Shown one piece after another: positions 48,556 through 60,229 of a stretch of 64,000 nucleotides of DNA. Each line of letters begins with the position of its first letter. The stretch's first letter is position 1. Under the pieces are notes generated by a model. The model searched no databases, had not been told where the DNA came from, and worked only from the letters and a program-made list of their open reading frames with translations. The stretch spans positions 9,549,848 to 9,613,847 of the forward strand of contig JARUPZ010000005.1 in NCBI GenBank assembly GCA_031213475.1. The letters are read 5' to 3'. The stretch is from Nereocystis luetkeana. Its lineage: Eukaryota > Sar > Phaeophyceae > Laminariales > Laminariaceae. The translations under genes and the position numbers were made by a program.

Positions 48556-48664
48556 TTTTACGGGGGGCCATATTAAATGGGACCTACGATACACACCAAA
48601 ACCTATATAGTTAACTATTTTTGCCAACAAGATTTGGTCCTATTTACTATGGTCCCCCGTAATA
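48556..48664. mobile_element. TATTACGGGGG-type MITE
   Basis: Starts TTTTACGGGGGGCCATATT and ends CTATGGTCCCCCGTAATA; opposite internal orientation to the copy at 48218. Confidence 0.8.
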
Positions 48665-48949
48665 GTAGGCTACAAGGGTGGCACATGTATATTCATAGAA
48701 AACTCTTGGCATGAGCCAAATCCACTCGGGGAATTCTGAGAACGGATCGGAGATGCGGCGCTTTACAACCCACTCCCACACCTCCACCTTGCAAGGCAAA
48801 GGGCGATTACACGCATACGCATCGAAGCAGACAACAGGTACATGAAAGTAGGCAAAAACAAGCTTTAGGACTACCCGGACGCTGAATCGCGAAACAAAAC
48901 TGGAGGGAGCGGTGTCGCTCGCATGATTAGGAGGTACATAAGCTCAGGC

Positions 48950-49059
48950 TATTACGGGGGGCCATAGTAAATAGGACCAAATACTGTTAGTAAAAATAGG
49001 TGAACGCATAGGTTTTTGTCTCTACCGGAGGTCCTATTTTACTATGGTCCCCCGTAATA
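48950..49059. mobile_element. TATTACGGGGG-type MITE
   Basis: Starts TATTACGGGGGGCCATAG and ends CTATGGTCCCCCGTAATA; well preserved. Confidence 0.85.
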
Positions 49060-49992
49060 GTCGACCAATGCACCAATGGTTTGCTAAATATACCTGAGAG
49101 CGAAACACGAAGCTAAAACAAAACCGACTACCCCACCCTCTGAGAAGAGTCAGAAGGCGCGAGGCGCTTGGAAGGTACGAAACCTCAACGAAAACCAAAG
49201 GCTGGGGGTAACGTGACGGAACTCGCAATGGCGCGACGCAGCCTACTCGATCAGTGAAAATAGTGTCGGAACAGAGGAAACCGAGCTAGGGGAAAATCCT
49301 GAAGCTGCCAAGACACGATATCGCTCCAGTGAGGACGGAATGTACGCGTGGGAGATTTCACCAACATGTTACACTGAGCTCGCTCGCTCATGGAGACATG
49401 AACCATATAAAGGGTAGACATCGTCACGGCCTACGCAACATCGCGCGGAAGAAGGCGGAACGCGCAAACGATCGCGGAAGACCGAAATCTATCCGCTCGA
49501 CCTGCTTGAGGGTAGTGAGCAGGCGGAAGATGAGGGCAGGGACGGCGTCGTGGTCAGACCGAGGTATGTCGAAACCCCTACGACAGCATGCGTGTAAAAA
49601 AATATGTCACTCACACGGCCCGCAGTAAGGCAGATAATAAATGATGATGTATACCTGGCACGAAAAATAAAACTGCTCGCGCTGGCCCGAAAAGGATCGG
49701 AACATATCGCACGTGCGGAACACGAAACAACCCCGAGCAACGATCGTAGAAAGAAAACGCACGAGGCGCGTGGCCGAATGGCAAGGGGGCGGGGGTTGAC
49801 CCGGTCGTGTCATCAACGTCACAAGAATTCAGCAATCGGTTGCCGTGAAAGCAGGGAGACGATCGGAGAATTTGTGAATAGTGCAACAAACAAAAGCACC
49901 CGTAGCACAACAAATCAATCGAACCACAGCAACATTGACACACAAACGGACCCAGCCCCGCTACGTACAAAATACCTGGTAGACGAATTTGG

Positions 49993-50866
49993 CTACGGGG
50001 ACGTGTCCGAGTCGGTAGAGCCAGCTAGTTCGACTCCGCGGGGCTCGTCGACGTTGCGCGCAATACCACGCACGAGGAGCGACTCCAAGAGCCTTAGGAT
50101 ACCGAGCAGAAGACAGCGCAAGCTTGACCGGTCCGGGGTCATCCAGGAGTCGAACCACGTACTGTCCAGGAATTGAAGTGTGAGCGGTAGTTTCGCCGAA
50201 CGACCTGATACATCATTGACTCTTGTACCAGACGTAAGCGCCGACAGGCAGGATGGTGCCCATTGAACCGGCGGGTCCCCGTTTCGTGGTTCACGTAGCT
50301 GTATCCAGGATACAAAAGAAAAGAGGCGCCCTTGTCGCGCTCGCTTTGAGCGGCACCCACGCACGCACGGCAGTATAGCAGTTCGCCTGTCTAAGTCGCA
50401 AGGACGCGCCGGCCCAATGCTCGAGGATGTGCTTGCGAGAGTGAAGGAGGTCCGATTCGCGTTCCCAGGATGGCCGCAGCCTTCCTTCACGCCGAAGGCC
50501 CTTGCAGTGTGTTTTTGCAAAGAACGGCAATGGCTCCGCCCCGGCCTCGTACAGACCGGTGGCTGGAAAATCTTGTTGACCTCCAAACGCTCGACGGGCG
50601 GGCGCGGAAACGTCGTCTCTTGGTGACGTGGAAGGGGGGAATCCGGTGGTTTGGTTGTTAAAGACGCATTTCGGCAGTCCATCGGGAAGGTATCGGGGAT
50701 GGTCGGTTGTGTCGTATGGACTGGTGCAGGGTTTGTGGCGGACTGCCGAGACTCGACAGTTGGCGTCAGCGCCCGGGATGTCGTTAGCGAGGTCCACGTT
50801 AATATAGTTGGCGGCTAGGGGGCGATCGTTCGGTGGGAAGCCGGGGGACGAGCGGCCGACAGTCAA
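49993..50866 (-). pseudogene. 3' tail of retrotransposon polyprotein (possible chromodomain/GPY region)
   Basis: Below the integrase core, minus-strand frames remain open in blocks: 50866-50291, with 'RRAFGGQQDFPATGLYEAGAEPLPFF', and 50682-49993. Spacing and pieces such as 'ERLEVNKIF' recall the chromodomain that follows integrase in many Gypsy elements, but the aromatic cage is not clearly readable. The assignment is positional. Confidence 0.35.
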
Positions 50867-50899
50867 AACCGTGAAAGGACCCGTTCAGCTGAGCTTCGC

Positions 50900-52125
50900 C
50901 TGGAGAATCTTAGCATCTGTGCCAGATTAATCTCCCTGGCGAATTGTAGTGGCGGTGTTGCAAGCCCATACCCAGGGAGTCCACGAGTGCGTCGGAGAGC
51001 GTTGAATTTCGGCGCCCCACGCGGGAGATAGTGAGGTCGTGTTGTTCGCACAACAGCGCACACGCAGGTCGTTGGCGTTCGGTTGCGAGGTCGCAGTATC
51101 CCGGGTGGTCGCGAGCGGGGCTTTGGGGCCCCCGAGCGTTGGTTTGCTCGAAGACGGAGAGGGGAAGGCTGGGGAGGCGGTTCATGTGCACATCGCGGGC
51201 TATCCCTGTGGTAACTATGACGGAACGGTTTCAGGCCAATTTCACGTCTGGCAAGGGGACGTACTGGTCGCTCTGTGTTTTATTGACGGCCATCGCGGGC
51301 ATTTCAGGCATGGTGTGAGTGACACACTCGACACCATTGTTACTGTTGGGATTGTATGCGCTCGCCGCGAGTTTTCGCACGCCTAGAAGCTTGTACACGG
51401 CGAGTGACAGCTTGGAGAAGAGTTGCAGCCCAGTGTCGAACAGGAGGCTGACCAGTCACCCCAAAAAGAGGTATGCGCTAGGTTGACCAATATGTCGGTG
51501 GTGGCTTCAGCCGTGAATCCGCAGCAGAGACGGCGAACTTGTATGCGCGCCCGCTGAATACATCCGTGAAGAGTAGAATGCACGTGTTTCCCCGGGGTGA
51601 AACGGGGAGGGGGGTCGAAGTAGGCGATGCTCGCCTCGACGCCAAGGCCGGACGGCGAGGAAAGAGAGGGGACGGGCCAACGCGCCGTCTCTCCGGAAGA
51701 CCTTCGGGCCTGCCACTGTAGACACCGCCGGAGCCACGGCCGCGTACAGATGTTCGTGCCCATCTACCAACGAACCGTTCGAGTACGGCGGGCGTACGAA
51801 CGACACTGAGGTGGCAGGAGGCGTTAACATGGCGCGCTCGTATAGTCCACCGTCGCATGAGGAGCGGGACGTAAACTCGCGAAGGTTCGTCGTCTAAAAG
51901 GCGGGTCGCACGCCCGGCAGGCCTGTCGGGACAAGCTGGAGCGGGGGGAGTCTGATTCCGCACGAGTAGAAGGATGCTGTCGTCGTCAATGTAGATGCGT
52001 CCTACATCGGCTAAAGAGCGCACTTCCGGCAACAGGAGCGTTCGTGAGGCGCCAGATGAAGGAAAATATCGTCGGAGAGGGGAGAGAGACGCCCGAGAAG
52101 ATGTTGTCGAATGAAGGCGTCTCAT
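50900..52125 (-). pseudogene. Integrase remnant of Ty3/Gypsy element
   Basis: From about 51990 down, a histidine/cysteine region resembling the HHCC zinc-binding domain is followed by 'SPRGNTCILLFTDVFSGRAY' (51600-51540), the first catalytic strand of the DDE core. Below 51386, in a second frame, come 'YNPNSNNGVECVTHTMPEM' and, below 51240, 'MNRLPSLPLSVFE', the conserved end of the core in this group. Frame changes between these blocks show decay. Confidence 0.75.
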
Positions 52126-53084
52126 ACCGGTTCAGTGCGCGAGTGCGAGTAATACTCGAAAGACTCGATGAATTCGACTGCCCGTGACGGTATCTCGAGG
52201 AGCGCGGCTCGGGTGCTGACACGCCGAGGTGCTTCTGGAGGGAGTGCACCAAGCACGGGCAGAGCAAATGCGGCCGCATCTGCGGCGTGTAGAATCGGCA
52301 CACTAGGAACTGGGCCGATTGAGGGCCGGGGATAAACCTCTGAAGCCGAGGTGGCCCGAAGCGGGCGCGGCTTTGCGCGCGGTGGGGCTGGTGGTGGGTC
52401 GGTTGATGGAGCAGGGTCCGAACGAGAGAAACCAGAGCCCACGGCAAGCTTTCCTGCATCGGAAACTTGGTGACAGCGGGTCTGAGACGAAGTGATTCCC
52501 GATGGAACAAGGGACGGCAGAGCCGTTTGAGAAGAAACATGCAGCCGAGACGGAGCCTTGGACACAGCCGGAACTTGTTCAGAGTTGGTACGGGCGACAC
52601 GCGAGGCTGACAGAGACACAGCGGAAGGCTCCTGAGGACCTGACTCCGTTGGGCGCTCGGGCGAGTCGTAATAAGCATAGAGAGCAGGGGAGGTTGTTCG
52701 CAACCCTGCTTTATCAAGGGACCGCTCACGAGCTAGAGTTCGGTGCGTTGTCGTCGGTCGGTGGTGGGCAACGCTTGGAGGAAGTGGTGTGCTTACCGAG
52801 GTCCGTGCCATCAGCTGAAATTTGCAAAGGTCAAACAGGGACCCGGAACACGGGAGCGGCGAGGGAATCGCTGGAAACTGTGTTGGCAGGAAGAACCCGG
52901 TTGGGACCTCGCGAAGCGACATGAAGGGGGGTACGAACAACAAACTCTCTAGATGGAGCATCGCGGTCGTCAATCCGTATTCGGGACCCGTGTTGGCGAA
53001 AATCGCGAAAATCGTGTGGAGATAGCGGGAGCCCGCCCATGCCTGAGCTAGGGTCGGAAGGCGCCAGGCCGGCCAGACCGACAC
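52122..53084 (-). CDS. Pro/Ser/Ala-rich open frame between RNase H and integrase of the retrotransposon
   Basis: A 320-codon uninterrupted frame occupies the spacer between RNase H and integrase. It is rich in Ser, Pro, Thr and Ala ('SDPAPSTDPPPAPPRAKP') with no recognised domain. In Ty3/Gypsy elements this position normally holds a short linker. Openness over 960 nt in an otherwise frameshifted element may be chance in GC-rich DNA, or a lineage-specific linker domain. Coding status is uncertain. Confidence 0.35.
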   Translation of the reverse strand: MSVWPAWRLPTLAQAWAGSRYLHTIFAIFANTGPEYGLTTAMLHLESLLFVPPFMSLREVPTGFFLPTQFPAIPSPLPCSGSLFDLCKFQLMARTSVSTPLPPSVAHHRPTTTHRTLARERSLDKAGLRTTSPALYAYYDSPERPTESGPQEPSAVSLSASRVARTNSEQVPAVSKAPSRLHVSSQTALPSLVPSGITSSQTRCHQVSDAGKLAVGSGFSRSDPAPSTDPPPAPPRAKPRPLRATSASEVYPRPSIGPVPSVPILHAADAAAFALPVLGALPPEAPRRVSTRAALLEIPSRAVEFIESFEYYSHSRTEPV

Positions 53085-53099
53085 TCACGGTGGAGGGTC

Positions 53100-53913
53100 T
53101 ACCCAATGAGTAGGCGGGGAGAGCGGATGAGGGAGACGCGTTCTTTGTCGGACGGAATGAGACTGCTGAGGTCGTTGCGGCTGTGTTCCATCGCAAATAA
53201 GGGCAGGCGGGAGAGGGATCCAGCGCTCTCGTTGGTTATTATTGCCTTTGCAATATTTCAGAGTGTAGTGTTGTATGCGGTGAAAAATTCCAGCAACTTG
53301 TGTACCCGCGGGTTATGTTCTGCGATCTTGGGGAGACCTTCGAATGCCTTGTGATCCGAACAAGTATCAATTAGGAACCCCTACAGGTAACCGGGCAGGC
53401 GCCTGGTGCTCCAGACGATGCTTCCCCTTTCCGGATCGAGCGGAGTCGGGTGACATTCAGACTCGATGGTAGCGCGGACCCGTTCTACGATAGAGGTAGC
53501 ACATTTCCGCTATTTTGTTTCTGAAAGAGACGTGGGTTCCTTGGCCTCAAATCGTCGGAATGCCAACATAGATTTCGAAAAAAACGTTTTGTAGACTCGG
53601 GTCATGGGATTACTCGCCGCGATGAAATTTGATTTTTGCTGAAGTCGGTTTTCGGGTGAGGTGTGGAGCTCCTTAAGTGAGAAGCCTCCGAAAATTTAGG
53701 GTGAAGCTCTATCGTAGAAACGCCTCCGCGGCTGATGAACACGATGGGTCGAATGGTGTGGTCGCCTTCCACTTGATTAAGGGTGGCACCGAAACTGTCC
53801 ACACTGGCATCGCAGTAGACGAGGAAAGGGCCGCAGTTATCCGTGACGGCGTCCCAGTTGGGGTAGGTGAGGACCCGGGGGCGTGGGCAAGTCGGCGAGA
53901 AGTGCCCGCACAA
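53100..53913 (-). pseudogene. RNase H domain of Ty3/Gypsy element, split by an inserted MITE
   Basis: The first half, 53913-53723, reads 'GPFLVYCDASVDSFGATL' and 'RPIVFISR', the DAS catalytic strand of a retrotransposon RNase H. The frame then runs into a 242 bp inverted-repeat element (53481-53722). The second half resumes below 53480 with 'LLEFFTAYN' and, after a stop, 'LSRLP', matching the family's C-terminal boundary. The insertion and at least one further stop inactivate it. Confidence 0.75.
53481..53722. mobile_element. ~242 bp inverted-repeat MITE inserted in the retrotransposon RNase H
   Basis: Ends are inverted copies of GTTCTACGATAGAG (CGTTCTACGATAGAGGTAGC at left; CTATCGTAGAAACG at right). 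The interior matches copies at 9323-9570 (opposite orientation) and 11901-12154 (same orientation). No ORF. A target duplication was not established by eye. Confidence 0.8.
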
Positions 53914-54099
53914 TAGGTTCCATGGCAGAGGTAAAACCGAACTTGACGCCTTGTTTGAGAAACGAAAGCAAGGGGCCGTATGTGCTTCGCCTTATCGCGC
54001 AGAATTTTCCGTGTCGTAGGAAAGTGGACCGAGATCGGGAGCGTATGAGTATCCGTTCCAGGCCTTGCGGCATGGGCCTTTACGTACTTGTTTCCACCT

Positions 54100-54934
54100 T
54101 GTCTTCGTTCGGCATGTTGCCGGCGAAATTTAATGGTGTGGCCGAGGATATCTGTATCCATGACGTCAACCATAGCCGTCGAAAAGGAAGCCTTAAGATA
54201 GTGCTTTCGCAAGCTAGTAGGCAATTCCTTCACATTGGCGACGTGAAGGGAGGGGGGGGGGGGCGTGGAAGACGATGTCGCTTGTCGAGATAGGCAACGA
54301 CGCGGTCGAGGCCTTGGGTAACCTCGTTGACGTCTTTGACGAACCACCGTGGAGCAACGCCGCTTCCTTGTTGTATGTCCAGCCACTCAAAGACGCGCGC
54401 GCGTGTGTGCAGACATTAGTGAGCTATATCGTCGTCGTCTTGTGCACTGTTAGCGGATGGAAGACGAGGTTGAAGAAGGAGAATATTCGACCGGTGCCGA
54501 TTTTGTCGAGGACCTCATCGACACGAGGGACGGGCAGCTGACCGATGATGCTGCGCTTGTTCTGCGTCTTGTAATTAAACCGTGGTGCGGATGCCACCGG
54601 ACGTTTTCGAGATGACAACCACTTGGCCCTCCCATGACGATGTGGAGTGTCGGATGATGCCTGCTGCGAGCAATTTTTTCCAAACCCGCGCCCACTTGTT
54701 TTGCGGTCGGAGGATTGATTGGATAGGGCCGCGACGCGACAGGACAACAGTTTGGGGGAACAGCCGTCTTGAAGAAGAGCAGGGAGAAGGAGCCATACTC
54801 AGCTGGGGACTTCGGGAACACGTCGGAGAACTCAGCCAAGGACATCGCCCAACTGGGCGATGACCGTCGACGCCCGGGCAAGACCGTGCAAATCGAAAGC
54901 GATTTCGCGCATGTGCGACGGCAAGTGGTCCCAT
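54100..54934 (-). pseudogene. Reverse transcriptase remnant of Ty3/Gypsy element
   Basis: Overlapping frames cover the finger and palm of a Ty3/Gypsy RT. 'RPYPINPPTAKQV' and 'HHPTLHIVMGGPSG' lie in one frame (54881-54450) and 'VDEVLDKIGTGRIFSFFNL' in another (54747-54424). Farther down, at about 54290, the residues corresponding to the Y-L-D-D catalytic box are split by a frameshift, and 'DILGHTIKF' follows near 54150. The domain is interrupted at least three times. Confidence 0.75.
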
Positions 54935-55559
54935 ACCTGTATATAGCTCGTGCGCTGGTCGGTGCTCAATTGTTCCAGCAGGTCAGGTGAAGGGGAGCGG
55001 TCGGTAGGTGGAGCCGAAGAGGCCGCGTATTATTCACGTGACAGAGCTGTCTCGTCGCGCACTTGGTGGACGATTGGATCCAGGCACTGTGGTCATGAGG
55101 GCTGGTGCGCGTCCATTGGAGGAGCGGAGACCGGGCCTGGAACAGTGAAGTGGCGAGAGTCAATTTCGTAATGACGTCAAGAAGAAGCCGGAGTGTCGGA
55201 CAGGACAGCCTCCAGAGGTATTCGTAGCAGCGGGTTAGGGGAGATGCCGAGCAAGGCAACATTTTGCACAATGTGCTTTTCTGCACAATAATCATTGGCT
55301 TCGTGCAGCATGTTGAAGAGATAGCAACCGGCAAGGGCAGGGACACCGTTTTAGTGCGAATCAAATCGAAATCGACGAGTCGATGGTCGCGAGACAGGGC
55401 GGTGCGGGAGTCACCCGCATAGAGCAGGTGGAAGCTTTTAGGGCGGACCGGAGGCTCGGGAACAGACGCTGTTGCGCCATGTCGTCCTTGGAGCGACAGC
55501 GTGATCTCACCGAAAACCCGATTAGGTTTCGGGCAGGGAGCCAGCGTATGGTAGAAGCG

Positions 55560-55926
55560 GCCCTGGAACCGCATCCATCTGTCGCGCCCGAGTAGCACGT
55601 CGTGTTGCATAGCCTCAGATGGGACGACGTATGCCCATACGGCGAGTGATGCGGTCGGTCGATCGTCGCGAAAGAACTGTACGCTTTAGCGAACTGCAGC
55701 GGAGGTCTCGACAGGCGGGGATTTACCAAAGCCGCCCCACAACCTGGGAGGGGTGTGTCGTTTGCAGAGAGCAGAGACAGCACCCACGCGGTTTATCCTT
55801 TCTAACGCGTGGGGTGTTGATAAAGGTCTGAGACGAACCCGTATCCCAGAAGGTGACGCATCCGAGCTGCCAGGAAGATGGGCCACCATGTATCTTGATT
55901 TTGGCGGTTAAGGAAGAGTCGTCCAT
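55560..55926 (-). pseudogene. Retropepsin-like aspartic protease remnant of Ty3/Gypsy element
   Basis: The frame from 55926 reads 'CVTFWDTGSSQTFI', the D-T-G active-site loop of a retroviral-type aspartic protease. About 110 residues later, in another frame near 55605, is 'HDVLLGRDRWMRF', the conserved C-terminal strand/helix of the same domain. The frame change between them shows the protease is broken. Confidence 0.75.
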
Positions 55927-57370
55927 CGTTACTACATCAACAAGACAAGACCATTGCTCTGCGAGAGCTAGGGAGAGTGCTGACCGGAGCGGGAGACGGA
56001 CATCATAGCGAAAGCATCGCCGCCGTGGTCCGGTGGCACGTTTGGAGGAGATCCGGGATATCCCGACGGGGAAGCGGTTACTGACGTGTCACTTGGACAC
56101 GGTAGCTGTCGCGTCGAAGGGTTAGTTTCGAAGACGCACTCTCTACTAGAAGGCGAGGCGCCGTGAGGAAACGTGAGTTAGTGGCGCGCGATTGCGGAAG
56201 AGGCGATGCACGGTTTGCAGCGAGTCTTGCCCAGAACATTTAGGTCGCGCCACAGGGACGGCTAGCGTGCGGAAAGGTCGTTGGCCCTGTGTCCGATGTC
56301 TCATACAAGGTCGTAAGGGCTAGCTTCCGCGAGAAGTCGGTCGCCTGTGTCTAAAGGATGAGTTCATATGGCTGTATCTTGAGCGAACTTGGCGTATCAG
56401 CCGACAACCACGATATTGTTTCGCTCGCGTTGCCACACGGCAATGTTGACGTTACGGATTTATCGTCCATATAGCTTGTGTAGGCGGGGGTGTGACACAC
56501 GCATGAGGCGTGGTAGCGTCTGGTGGCCCCTGAAGAGGCGGCTTTTTTCCGCAGCGACAAAATGTTCGCCGCTGGAAAAAGAGTTGCTCTCAGCCGTAAA
56601 ATGCGTTCATTGCGAAAAACAAGAGGGATGCTGCCAGGTGTCGTTTGTGCAATATTCTTGGGTAGCATCGAACGCGGTGGTATCCATCGTTGCACGAGCA
56701 AAGGCGGGAGGTGTGATACCTGCGATACGGGTTCCAGCTTGCTTCTAGCCTCACTGGGCCTTCGTCGGGGCTGGGGCAGGAAGATCATTCGCCTGGACCG
56801 GTCGGGTCTGCGGTTCCCGATATATCGCGGGAAGGGGCAGGGGTTCACCTTGATGGTGGGGGCGAGACCTCCGCCATATAGACGGAGAGCATTTCACGTG
56901 CGTCCACATAAATGGTGTTATCAACACTGCCCACGACTCGTCTGGGTAAGGAGGGGTGCACTTTGACGCCGAGGGCTTAGCTGTGGTTAAGCCCTGTGGG
57001 GCACACTTGTCGCCCTGTGGGAGACACTTGTCTTCCACAGGCTTGTTGGTCGCCGGCGAGACGCTGGGGGGGCTGAAGACCTGCGCTTCGCCTTGGTCAA
57101 GATGAGTTTTTGGAACTGACAACATTCCGAACATCTGCTTCGATACTTCGCAGCAGGAGGCTCCGACCGGTCTTGCGTGAGGAACTCGAGCGGAGCACCC
57201 GTGACGGTCTTGAGGGTCCCGTGTTTCTGTACCCGCACGTCAAGGCGACCCTCACATCCTAGCAGTCACGCCTGGGCGTGTAGGGTGCCTCAAAATACGA
57301 GGCCGTGGAAGGAGCACGCGAACGTTGCGACTAGTGCCATCTACGCGGGGACCAAGAGCGTTTCACATCC

Positions 57371-58170
57371 CTGGTTCTCGCGGTGGAGAAGCTACGGCTT
57401 GCAATTATGCGACCGTCTTCGCGGGGGGGGCAGGAGCGGTGCACATACCTGGTTCTGGCGCTTAAGAGCCTACGGCTTCAGAAGGGTGGTCGTCTTCGCG
57501 AAGGCCAGGAGCGTTTTGTTTTTTTTCGATCTCACAGCTTTGGTGTATTTTTATTTTTATTTTCTCCATACATGCCCGGTTCTCGCGGCAATTGGCGGTG
57601 TCAACCTTGTGACCGTCCGCGCGGGGGACTAGGAGCGCTACGCATATCTGGTTCCGGCGGTGAAGAGCTTACGGCAGCAGACACAAACGCCTGTCATCGC
57701 CTGTCTTCGCGAAGAAGAGCAGAGGCAAACGCATACATACCCGGTTCTCGCGTTAACGGACATACGTCAGCCATGTGGCCGTCTTTGCGGGGACCAGGAG
57801 CGGTATGCATATCTGGTTCCGGCCGTGAAGAACCTCCGGCTGCAGAAGAGCGGCCGTCTTCGTGAGGACCGGGGGAGCGAGACGCATACCCGATTCTCGC
57901 GGTGACGAGCCTATGGTGTGCAGTGATGCTACCGCCTTCGCGATGGCCAGGAGCGACACACATGCTCGTTTCTCACGGTGACAGTCATACGGTGGCAGTG
58001 ATGCCACCATCTTCGCGAGGGCCAAGGGCAATACGCATCCATACCCGGTTCTCGTGGTGACAGCCAAACGGTGGCAGTCACACCACTGCCTTCGTCAAGA
58101 CCAAAAACGGTACGCATACTCGGTGCTCACGGTGACGAGCATACGGTGACCGTGATGCCACGCCTTTTTT
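57371..58170. repeat. Satellite-like tandem array of ~75 bp units
   Basis: About ten diverged units, each with CCGGTTCTCGCGGTGA, a CTACGGC segment, GTCTTCGCG and CCAGGAGCGGTACGCATA. Units start near 57371, 57449, 57579, 57648, 57740, 57813, 57890, 57965, 58045 and 58120. It abuts the upstream end of the retrotransposon. No credible ORF. Confidence 0.85.
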
Positions 58171-58674
58171 TTTGTCGTATATATATATATTTTTTTTTTT
58201 CCCGAAGGAGGCTTGGGACTTGAGAGAGGAATTTTTCGACGGTGAAAACGTGACGATTATTAGTCGAAACATTTTTCCCCCCCCCAAAAAACGAGGAAGG
58301 CAGCATTATTATGACGATTTTGATGTAAGGAGCCCCGTCATTCAGAAAATATATTTATCCCGAAACTGCTTCCTCTATTTATTATCATAGCACGGGGGTC
58401 TGCACACTCAGAGTGGTAGTTCGGACAGAACACTTTATCACCGCGCCCCGCAATCTGGCAGTGAGTGGCCGATGCCGTTGGCTGCGGTTGACACGTTTCT
58501 CGTCGTTTTTTTCCCCCCTTCCCAAGTAGTCTCGAAAGCGCTGGAGGAGTCTGATGCGCCACAGTACGAAGCTAGCTGTGGCGGGATGCCAAACCGCTGG
58601 TTGGTGGTAGAGCGCGCAACCAGGCGGTTGAAATCGGCTTTCGGCTCTGAAACATGCGCCTCCGATGTGACGAG

Positions 58675-58910
58675 GATGAAGGGTGATGGCGGTGGCGATG
58701 GTGAGGATGGTGACGATGGTGGTAGCGATGGTGATGATGGTGATGAGGATGATGATGATAGCGATGAGGATGTTGGGTGAGGATCATGGCGATGCGATAC
58801 TGGCGGCGATGATTGTGATGTGGCGATGATATTGACGATGAAATCACCGCAATGAAACGTTGATGCTGATGATACTAATCACGATGATGCGATGGTGACG
58901 ATGACGATGA
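58675..58910. repeat. GAT/GGT trinucleotide-rich tract
   Basis: GATGGTGATGATGG-type repeats; the Asp/Gly-rich (plus) and His-rich (minus) frames over it are repeat translations. Confidence 0.85.
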
Positions 58911-59494
58911 CGCCGTTGCTGCTGATCCACTCGATGGCGCGGCTGCCGCTGCTGCCACGAGTACTACAGCAGTGCGCATGCACGAGGGGAGAGACACATC
59001 AGTAGAAATACGACTGTGACGGCTGCGATACATTCTCAAGGTCAAAATAGCAACATCAACAGTCTACTATTAATAGCTCTTTGGGAAACCTTCGGGGAAA
59101 TCTGTCCCCCCGTGGCAAAAATAGACTCGTCCCTTAGACCATTGCCTTCGGGTGGGTCGGGTGTCGTGTGGCGATAGTCATACACCTGTACCCAATGCAA
59201 TGCGAATAATGATTCCAGTACAGCAGTACATAAACGATTATTTGTATTTCTTCCGTCCGCCAACTTGCGCGAACGCACAGCACAAAATGCGCTGGGATCC
59301 CAGTTCACGCGTGCACTCTGCACACGTTGAGTAATTAGGTATTCGGTAAGCCTATCACAATACAGAGGGCAAGCAACCTCAAATCCGATGCCGACCAGCA
59401 CGACGCCCCCCCCCCCCCTCCATACACAGCACACGGTACGCACGAGGTGACACCCCCATTCTCCCCAATTGCTGACGTCACATCGAGTCTCCCG

Positions 59495-59585
59495 GGAAAG
59501 GTTTCCTTTCGAAGCCTAAACATACCGCCTGAAATAAGTTTTTTGGGTTTCCTTTCGAAGCCTAAACATACCGCCCGAAATAGTT
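59495..59585. repeat. 44 bp tandem duplication
   Basis: TTTCCTTTCGAAGCCTAAAC followed by ATACCGCC(T/C)GAAATA occurs twice in tandem. Confidence 0.85.
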
Positions 59586-59791
59586 TGTTTCTGGGTCAAT
59601 TCCTCTACGCGAGCTCCTCAGAAATGATCCCGAATCGTGGCACTCGGCTGCATAGAGGCCCTCACTTCTACATTCTGTGGAATGGCGAAACACAGCCCTA
59701 TTACCTTATCAAACACCCACGTAATTGTTATGTACAACCTATCAATACGTGTCAAACGCACGCACACATTACATGCCAAAACATACGAACG

Positions 59792-59794
59792 TGT

Positions 59795-59853
<59 letters not shown>
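59792..59853. repeat. (ACGC)n microsatellite
   Basis: About 15 tandem ACGC units. Confidence 0.95.
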
Positions 59854-60229
59854 GCTTTGGCACTACAAAATTAGTGCCATGAAGCTTCCCTGACTGGGGT
59901 GCAGGCCATGCCCCGAGGCAAGCAAGGGCTACCCGACCCGGGGTCTGCCTGCGAAAACAATCTACCGCTATTATTACACTACAAAAACTGCATCGGGACC
60001 CCGATCGAAGGTGTTGCTTACGGCATTCGGCAATGAATCGGTGGTTTTCCACGTGAGAAAGGGCGTGCTGCATATTGCGTACAGTAGCTTCAGCGTGACC
60101 ACTCCCGAGAATGCTTCCCCCCAGGCAAACTAAGGGGCTTAGATTCCTTCTGGGTGTCTTTCGTATGATGGCGCAGTCAACAAATATTGCGTGGTGCTGT
60201 GGTGTTGAAAGTTGGACGATAAAAAACAG

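Larger units (their letters stand above)
46169..49900. other. Intergenic repeats; possible unrecognised exons at 46.6-47.5 kb
   Basis: Holds ~30 bp duplications (GCTCTGATTGGTCAGGAGAAGA, 46500-46560), the GGGTC field and three MITEs. A minus-strand Lys/Ser-rich start ('MAPPAKSKSKREKLE', about 46700) and a plus-strand poly-T acceptor at 47446 followed by 'RRYLTVVGTSSHEHDVSA' could be exons of an unrecognised gene; no model could be joined. Confidence 0.35.
49990..57240 (-). mobile_element. Decayed Ty3/Gypsy LTR retrotransposon (internal region)
   Basis: Minus-strand pieces follow the Ty3/Gypsy order protease, reverse transcriptase, RNase H, integrase from high to low coordinates, with a possible gag region at 56.0-57.2 kb (basic, Pro/Ser-rich pieces, no zinc knuckle identified). 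Frames change repeatedly within domains and the reverse-transcriptase catalytic box is shifted, so the copy is dead. A 242 bp inverted-repeat element sits inside RNase H. I could not identify LTRs, primer-binding site or polypurine tract by eye; the outer limits are those of the recognisable coding pieces. GC content and codon choice differ from the surrounding AT/GT-rich repeats. Confidence 0.85.

Noticed and set aside
49762..49835. GCGTGGCCGAATGGCAAGG, resembling the 5' half of a tRNA-Ser/Leu
   Set aside because: No matching acceptor stem, anticodon arm or T arm follows at the right distance.
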